From Caproicibacter fermentans (lineage in GTDB: Bacteria; Bacillota; Clostridia; Oscillospirales; Acutalibacteraceae), in contig NZ_VWXL01000100.1 of NCBI RefSeq assembly GCF_009746625.1, positions 124,001 through 188,000 of the forward strand: a stretch of 64,000 nucleotides of DNA. The letters are read 5' to 3'. The notes beneath the pieces are model-generated. The model was not told where the DNA came from. It ran no database searches and was given only the letters and a program-made list of their open reading frames with translations. Positions within the stretch are counted from its first letter, which is position 1; each line of letters starts with the position of its first letter. A program made the position numbers and the translations under genes. Of this stretch, positions 59,859 through 64,000 are shown piece by piece.

Positions 59859-61085
59859 TTATCTCCGATTCACCGCGGAATAGAGGACAAACAGCAGGAT
59901 TCCTCCGCAGAAGGGCAGGAAATATGCCGGGAAAATTTCCATCATGACTCCCGACAAAATATAACCGGCCGGGGTAGCTATTTTAACCGCGCTGATGCTG
60001 AGGCTGAGGGAACGCCCTCTGAGTTCCTCCGGCACCCGGGTCTGAAAATGATTGATGAACGGAATATCGATCAGGGAGACGGCAAAGCCGGAGCAGGCCA
60101 GCACAAAGGCATAATAAGGAATCAGCAAAACCGGAGCGGCGTGGTCACTGAAAACCGGGAGGGCTCCGAGCAAAACCAGGCAAAGGGCACAGAAAGCTCC
60201 GGAAATCCTCATCAGTTTTCCGTACGACATCATACCGGTGATCTTTCTGACCAGCAGGGCGCCGACAATCATGCCGACAGGCGAAAAACACTGAACCAGT
60301 CCGAATGCTTTCGGGGACAGGTGAAAAACATTGTTTAGGATGTATGGAACGGGTACGGAATAGCACAACGCAAGAAAGAAATTGACTGTTACGAAATTTC
60401 GCAGGGAGCTTTTGATCCAATCCGATTTCTTTATGTAATCGAATCCCGCCGCGAGCTCCCGCTTGAAATCGAATCCGGAGTTTTGAGGCGTAAGGTGATT
60501 GTAAAGACGGAAATCGATCAGGCACTCGGTAACGGTTGAAAGGAAAAAGGCGATTCCGTTTAACAGGACAAAGTACCGTATCTCCATCGCGGCATAAAGA
60601 ACGCCCCCCAAACCGGGGCTGACAATGCCTGCGGCAGAGTCGACAATTTTCCCGATTGAATTGACAGTTAAAACATGGGGTCCCGAAACAAGATTCGGGA
60701 CGGCGGAGTCCATGCAGACATTATAGAGCGTCTGAGAGACGGCAAGCAGCAGGGTTGCGGTGTAAATGTCAAAAAGCGTAAGGCCGTTTCCGGCGGCAAA
60801 AAACAACCCGGCAAACAGAAGCCCTTGGAAAGCGTCGGTCAGGACCACAATAATTTTTTTATTGAACCGGTCCGCAAGGACTCCCGCAAACGGACCGATC
60901 AGGACAGCCGGCAGGATCTGCAGCGAAAGCGTAACCGCGAACGACAGACCGGACCCCGTCATTTTCAGGACATACAGTCCCATTGCGAACGTATAGACGG
61001 AAGACATCAGAACAGACGTGCTTCGCCCCAGAAAGAACATCACAAAATTAAACCGTTCGTGTTTTTGAATCCAAGCCGATCTCAC
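59859..61085 (-). CDS. MFS exporter (MFS_3/MefA-like) under MerR-type promoter
   Basis: 408 residues with twelve predicted helices. Motif A is present as AGVLADRFNKKIIVVLTD, and DSAVPNLVSGPHVLTVNSIGKIVDSAAGIVSPGLGG is the conserved MFS_3 segment. Likely drug or metabolite efflux. Its promoter has the 19-bp spacer and dyad typical of MerR regulation, and the adjacent upstream gene encodes a MerR-domain protein. Confidence 0.88.
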   Translation of the reverse strand: MRSAWIQKHERFNFVMFFLGRSTSVLMSSVYTFAMGLYVLKMTGSGLSFAVTLSLQILPAVLIGPFAGVLADRFNKKIIVVLTDAFQGLLFAGLFFAAGNGLTLFDIYTATLLLAVSQTLYNVCMDSAVPNLVSGPHVLTVNSIGKIVDSAAGIVSPGLGGVLYAAMEIRYFVLLNGIAFFLSTVTECLIDFRLYNHLTPQNSGFDFKRELAAGFDYIKKSDWIKSSLRNFVTVNFFLALCYSVPVPYILNNVFHLSPKAFGLVQCFSPVGMIVGALLVRKITGMMSYGKLMRISGAFCALCLVLLGALPVFSDHAAPVLLIPYYAFVLACSGFAVSLIDIPFINHFQTRVPEELRGRSLSLSISAVKIATPAGYILSGVMMEIFPAYFLPFCGGILLFVLYSAVNRR

Positions 61086-61109
61086 AACAGCGCCCCCTCT
61101 TATGCGCTC

Positions 61110-61140
61110 ATTGTAAGACGTGGTGCCGACTCGGCGTCAA
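61110..61140 (-). promoter_or_regulatory. MerR-type promoter of the MFS gene
   Basis: Minus strand: -35 TTGACG (plus 61135-61140), 19-nt spacer, -10 TACAAT (61110-61115). The spacer contains the perfect dyad GCCGA-G-TCGGC. Long spacer plus dyad is the hallmark of promoters activated by MerR-family proteins such as BmrR, which untwist the DNA to realign the elements. Confidence 0.85.
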
Positions 61141-61174
61141 GCACCCCGGGACGCCGATTGCTGCGGCAAAAATA

Positions 61175-61204
61175 CAAAAAGGTCGGGTCAACCCAACCTT
61201 TTTC
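61175..61204 (-). terminator. Terminator overlapping the end of the MerR-methyltransferase gene
   Basis: AAAAAGGT.CGGGT / ACCC.AACCTTTTT hairpin. The stop codon (plus 61188-61190) falls in the loop region, so the last codons of the gene form one arm. It separates the gene's transcript from the MFS promoter. Confidence 0.65.
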
Positions 61205-62405
61205 CAACAAAACCGTATGTCAGAACCTTTTCCCCGTTTTGAAAGTAATTTTCATAAATTCCGCCTTTGGCAACGACGTCCGATAGATAATCCGACTGCT
61301 TCAAAAACCCCAGTTCCTCAATTTTCCTGCCGACCGGGCCAACTCGAAAGTTCTCCCGGCAGTCCACCGGGACCAGGCTGTCTGAGCTGAAATTCCGGAA
61401 GATGATATAGGAGCCGAACAGAGCGGCGTCTTTTTTAAAGTATCGTTCCATGGAATTTAAAAGGAATTCGCTGTGGTCAAAACCATAATTGCTGCTTCCC
61501 GCGAAGTCACAGATAAGATCCGCGGAGTGTTCCGCCAGAGGAAGCTCTAGAAAATCACAGCAAATGAAGAAAATTTCCTTTTTCTTCTCCGCATTTTCCA
61601 GAATCTTTTTGAGCGAAAGCAGGCCGCCCCTGTTGCAGTCAACGGCGATGTACACCGTGTTTTCCGGCAGGTCATCATAAATCCGTCTTAATAGAAAACC
61701 GCTTCCGCTGCCCAGTTCCAAAACAACTTTTTCCGAAAGGCCTTTAAAATCAATCTTCTGAACCGTCCACTCCAGGGTTTTATAAACATGATTCAGATAT
61801 GCAGCGTCAGTATGCCGGATGTAGGACAAGGGCTCAGGAACCCGGTCTTCGCAGACGGCCTTATCGGGATTTACGAAAAGGATGCCGTCCTGAATCGAGT
61901 ATTCAACTCCGCAGTTGCATTTAAGCGTTCCTGACAGGATCATATTGTCCTCTACGGCGGCTTCTTTCAACAGGAGGGGGCCGCCGCAGCGGTGGCAGCA
62001 AAGAAGGCGCAGCCAATTCAGGCTGATTCCCATTGGGAATGGCTTTGCTTCGCGTTTCCCGTCCAATTTATGAAGCTCGTCTTCCAAACAGGATTTTTCC
62101 CTGTTAAGAGCCTCTATTTGCATCTTTACCTTTTCATGCTTGTCTTTAAAAATGTTTTGATAGAATTCCTCCCGCTGAAAAGAGGTCATTTTTCCAAGAT
62201 GCTTCACGATGAAAATATCTTTAATCTCCAGAAGAGTAAATCCAAGTGACTTGAAATACAGGATTTCTTCAAAATCCTTCTGGCATTGCAGGTCGAATTG
62301 GTATTGCTTCCCGATTTTTTGCGGGATCAGTAATTCAAGGTCTATATAATGCCGGATTGTGTCGATACTGACCCGGTTGTGTCTTGCAAACGCGCCAATT
62401 TTCAC
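61188..62405 (-). CDS. MerR HTH - zinc ribbon - SAM methyltransferase fusion
   Basis: 405 residues from a GTG at 62405 (GGGAGTG upstream). Three parts are visible. First is a MerR DNA-binding domain (MKIGAFARHNRVSIDTIRHYIDLELL, then IKDIFIV) with a dimerisation coiled coil to about 115. Second is a zinc-ribbon/Trm112-like segment, LLCCHRCGGPLLLKEA ... LKCNCGVEYSIQDGILFVNP (about 133-180). Third is a class I methyltransferase domain with motif I VVLELGSGSGFLLRR and VYIAVDCNRGGLL. The ribbon-methyltransferase half resembles the layout of RlmA/TlrB-type enzymes. Probably a regulator that uses the methyltransferase fold as its ligand-sensing domain, or a bifunctional resistance protein. Confidence 0.85.
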   Translation of the reverse strand: MKIGAFARHNRVSIDTIRHYIDLELLIPQKIGKQYQFDLQCQKDFEEILYFKSLGFTLLEIKDIFIVKHLGKMTSFQREEFYQNIFKDKHEKVKMQIEALNREKSCLEDELHKLDGKREAKPFPMGISLNWLRLLCCHRCGGPLLLKEAAVEDNMILSGTLKCNCGVEYSIQDGILFVNPDKAVCEDRVPEPLSYIRHTDAAYLNHVYKTLEWTVQKIDFKGLSEKVVLELGSGSGFLLRRIYDDLPENTVYIAVDCNRGGLLSLKKILENAEKKKEIFFICCDFLELPLAEHSADLICDFAGSSNYGFDHSEFLLNSMERYFKKDAALFGSYIIFRNFSSDSLVPVDCRENFRVGPVGRKIEELGFLKQSDYLSDVVAKGGIYENYFQNGEKVLTYGFVGKRLG

Positions 62406-62445
62406 ACCGCATCACTCCCTAACCGTTGTCCCATAAGCTAGATTC

Positions 62446-62474
62446 ATTATAATGCCTCCGCGCGGGCTTTACAA
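62446..62474 (-). promoter_or_regulatory. Promoter of the MerR-methyltransferase gene
   Basis: Minus strand: -35 TTGTAA (plus 62469-62474), normal 17-nt spacer, -10 TATAAT (62446-62451). The normal spacing contrasts with the 19-nt spacer of the MFS promoter, so constitutive low-level expression is likely. Confidence 0.75.
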
Positions 62475-62623
62475 CTCAGATTACGCCAATAATATACCCG
62501 TCAAGTGAAGTCATCCGAATCCCCCCGACAATTCAAAACCAATCTTGCAGGAAGCGAAGGGCTTTTCAGCCAGCACGGGGCGCGACAGGCCTGAGGCGCG
62601 CCCCTGCTTCAAACAGCATGTAA

Positions 62624-62667
62624 AAAAGCCCCGAAAAGCCGGCGTTTCCACCGCTTTTCGGGCTTTT
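62624..62667 (-). terminator. Terminator of the small membrane-protein gene
   Basis: AAAAGCCCCGAAAAGC paired with GCTTTTCGGG-CTTTT around a 13-nt loop, 34 bp after the stop at 62701; T-rich on the minus strand. Confidence 0.8.
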
Positions 62668-62700
62668 ACTTCCGGACCGGTCCCGTCAAAAGTGCCCCGA

Positions 62701-63150
62701 TTATTTCACTCCGGTCATGGCATTGCAAATCCTGACGGCCGCCGGCGTGAGTACGATCGAAGTCAGCAGGGAAGCAAGAAAGGCCAGCGGCACGCTGCCC
62801 AGCCAAGCCATCAGGAACGGCGGTTTGAAACCGACGTTGATCAGCGCAAACGTGAGAGACAGCACGACCGCCATCATCAGGCAGACCGGTATGTTTGAAA
62901 TGACAATGTACTTGAATTTGCCGGGGCTGGAATGAAACGTTTTTTCCGCCAGCTTCGCTCCGAACGGCGCTGCGGGGATAATGAGTCCCGCGACGAATGC
63001 GACGGCCAGGGCTTCCAAAGACGAGATCAGAATTGCCGCCGGGGGGAATGCGCCCGTGTTTGCGTAAATCATAACGGTCGATACGACAATCCCGTTAAAC
63101 AGCGACATCCAGAAATTCATAACAATCCCATAATGCTTTGGGGAGATCAT
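62701..63150 (-). CDS. DUF2798-like small membrane protein
   Basis: 149 residues from the ATG at 63150 (MISPKHYG), after AAAGGAG; an upstream in-frame ATG at 63177 lacks a site. Four hydrophobic helices (about 10-28, 38-60, 82-103, 115-138) and a pattern of FNGIVVSTVMIYANTG and LEALAVAFVAGLIIPAAPFG, resembling two copies of the DUF2798 two-helix unit. Function unknown. It follows an NAD(P)-dependent oxidoreductase gene by 27 bp and is probably co-transcribed. Confidence 0.7.
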   Translation of the reverse strand: MISPKHYGIVMNFWMSLFNGIVVSTVMIYANTGAFPPAAILISSLEALAVAFVAGLIIPAAPFGAKLAEKTFHSSPGKFKYIVISNIPVCLMMAVVLSLTFALINVGFKPPFLMAWLGSVPLAFLASLLTSIVLTPAAVRICNAMTGVK

Positions 63151-63177
63151 AATTCGATTTCTCCTTTTTTCTATCAA

Positions 63178-64000
63178 CTATCTTAACTGGCGTATATTCG
63201 TAAGCTTTTCTTTCCAAACATAGCTGTACGTATCAAGCAAATCCGGAATCTCCAGCGGCTTTCTTCCGGTCAGCTTTTCCACGTCGTGGGAAACCACTCC
63301 CATCTGTCCATTGGCGATTCCTTTTTCATTTGTGACCATATCCATTGTGCAGAAGGGAACCGGCGACCGGGAATAGTCTCCGTCCGTTGTGGCGGGGATA
63401 TGAAGCGCTTCCAGGTAGTTCCGGAATTCTTCATCGTCCATGGGGACGAACTTAAAGTCGATCCCTGATTTTTCCGCAATCATTCTGCAGATGTCCCTCT
63501 GACTCACGGGGGTCAGGCTCGTCAGATCATAATCCTGATTGCGGCCGCCTTTGCCCAGCAGCAGCGCGGCCGCACAGCGTGCGCTGTCGTCCTTTGCGAT
63601 ATACGTTGCCTTGCCGTCGCGCGCGTTCGTCCCCCAGACATTATTGCTCAGCATGGCAAGGATAACGGATACCGTAAGATAATTTTCCATATAAAGGTTG
63701 TTCCGCATGATGTTGTACTCGACGCCGCTCTCCTTTAAATAGGCCTCCGTCGGCCTGTGGTCCTCCAGCACATACTGATGGTATCCCTCGCGGTTGGCGC
63801 CGAAAAAAGAGGTGTAGGTAATATGCTGAACCCCGGCCTCTTTGCAGGCGTCGATTACATTTTTATGCTGCTGCACGCGTTTGGGCCCGTTGATGATGCT
63901 GGAGACAAAATAGATCCTGTCGCCGCCCCGGAACGCGTTTACCATGCCTTCCTTATCGTCGTAATTTGCCTGCCGGATGGTGATGCCCTGCTTTTCCCAA
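63178..64000 (-). CDS. NmrA/QorB-like NAD(P)H oxidoreductase (partial, 5' end outside window)
   Basis: About 274 residues are visible and the frame stays open to the window edge; the first visible residues are WEKQGITIRQANYDDKEGMVNAF. It is an atypical short-chain dehydrogenase of the NmrA/QorB group: GGDRIYFVSSI, then ITYTSFFGANREGYHQYVLEDHRPTEAYLKESGVEYNIMRNNLYMENYL, and ARCAAALLLGKGG. The nucleotide-binding glycine motif would lie just beyond the window. Likely quinone or redox-stress related; substrate unknown. Confidence 0.85.
   Translation of the reverse strand, partial: WEKQGITIRQANYDDKEGMVNAFRGGDRIYFVSSIINGPKRVQQHKNVIDACKEAGVQHITYTSFFGANREGYHQYVLEDHRPTEAYLKESGVEYNIMRNNLYMENYLTVSVILAMLSNNVWGTNARDGKATYIAKDDSARCAAALLLGKGGRNQDYDLTSLTPVSQRDICRMIAEKSGIDFKFVPMDDEEFRNYLEALHIPATTDGDYSRSPVPFCTMDMVTNEKGIANGQMGVVSHDVEKLTGRKPLEIPDLLDTYSYVWKEKLTNIRQLR

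Overview
The window looks like a chromosomal segment from an anaerobic, GC-rich member of the Clostridia, probably an Oscillospiraceae/Ruminococcaceae-type organism. This is inferred from gene content: a T-box-controlled cysE-cysS pair, LacI/CcpA-style control of maltodextrin genes, PadR and MerR regulators, Shine-Dalgarno sites of the AGGAGG type and consensus sigma-A promoters. No rRNA or tRNA genes, no CRISPR array and no intact mobile element were seen. Most genes are on the minus strand.

Layout. 1-10.5 kb is housekeeping: a partial membrane protein, ybaK, an atypical Nramp transporter, cysS and cysE behind a T-box leader, then pgsA, rimO, a flavin-oxidoreductase-like gene, recX, recA (with an SOS-box-like site), prmC and a DUF1385 gene. 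10.5-14.1 kb is a two-component system with an FG-GAP lipoprotein. 14.1-17.4 kb is an AT-richer accessory patch: a PadR gene, a HAAS-like membrane protein, an exported protein with an amber codon exactly at its signal-peptide end, a truncated IS110 transposase with its upstream non-coding end, an orphan consensus promoter, and two small exported proteins. 17.4-28.5 kb holds an M14 peptidase and a maltodextrin regulon (PfkB kinase, malQ, ABC permeases and binding protein, glgP, LacI repressor). Three promoters there share a TTTCGAAA palindrome and glgP also has a consensus cre. 28.6-39.1 kb holds a P-loop kinase fusion, an FkbM methyltransferase, a frameshifted GH25 lysozyme, a GNAT, a Mef-like MFS exporter behind a short leader ORF, and a MoxR AAA/VWA/LRR/M42 peptidase cluster.

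39.2-50.3 kb: a diguanylate cyclase, then a full Lsr-type autoinducer-2 uptake and processing locus. lsrACDBF is divergent from lsrR, lsrK, a cupin and a ureidoglycolate-lyase-like gene. lsrG is absent, and the shared control region carries three copies of ACATTTGT. 50.6-55.8 kb: a LytTR regulator with a LiaF-like membrane protein, then a heterodimeric ABC exporter preceded by a consensus promoter, a 36-codon leader ORF and an intrinsic terminator, a layout like that of bmrBCD. 55.9-64 kb: an ArsB/NhaD-type transporter behind a roughly 300-nt leader with an attenuator, a DUF6056 membrane protein, a second MFS exporter, a MerR-zinc ribbon-methyltransferase fusion whose likely target is the 19-bp-spacer promoter in front of that MFS gene, and two small genes at the edge.

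The strongest themes are regulatory. Three drug-exporter-like genes or operons each have their own apparent induction device: two leader-peptide attenuators and one MerR-type promoter. The Lsr locus may use a non-canonical enzyme in place of LsrG. All functional statements come from reading motifs and gene order; no database search was run.
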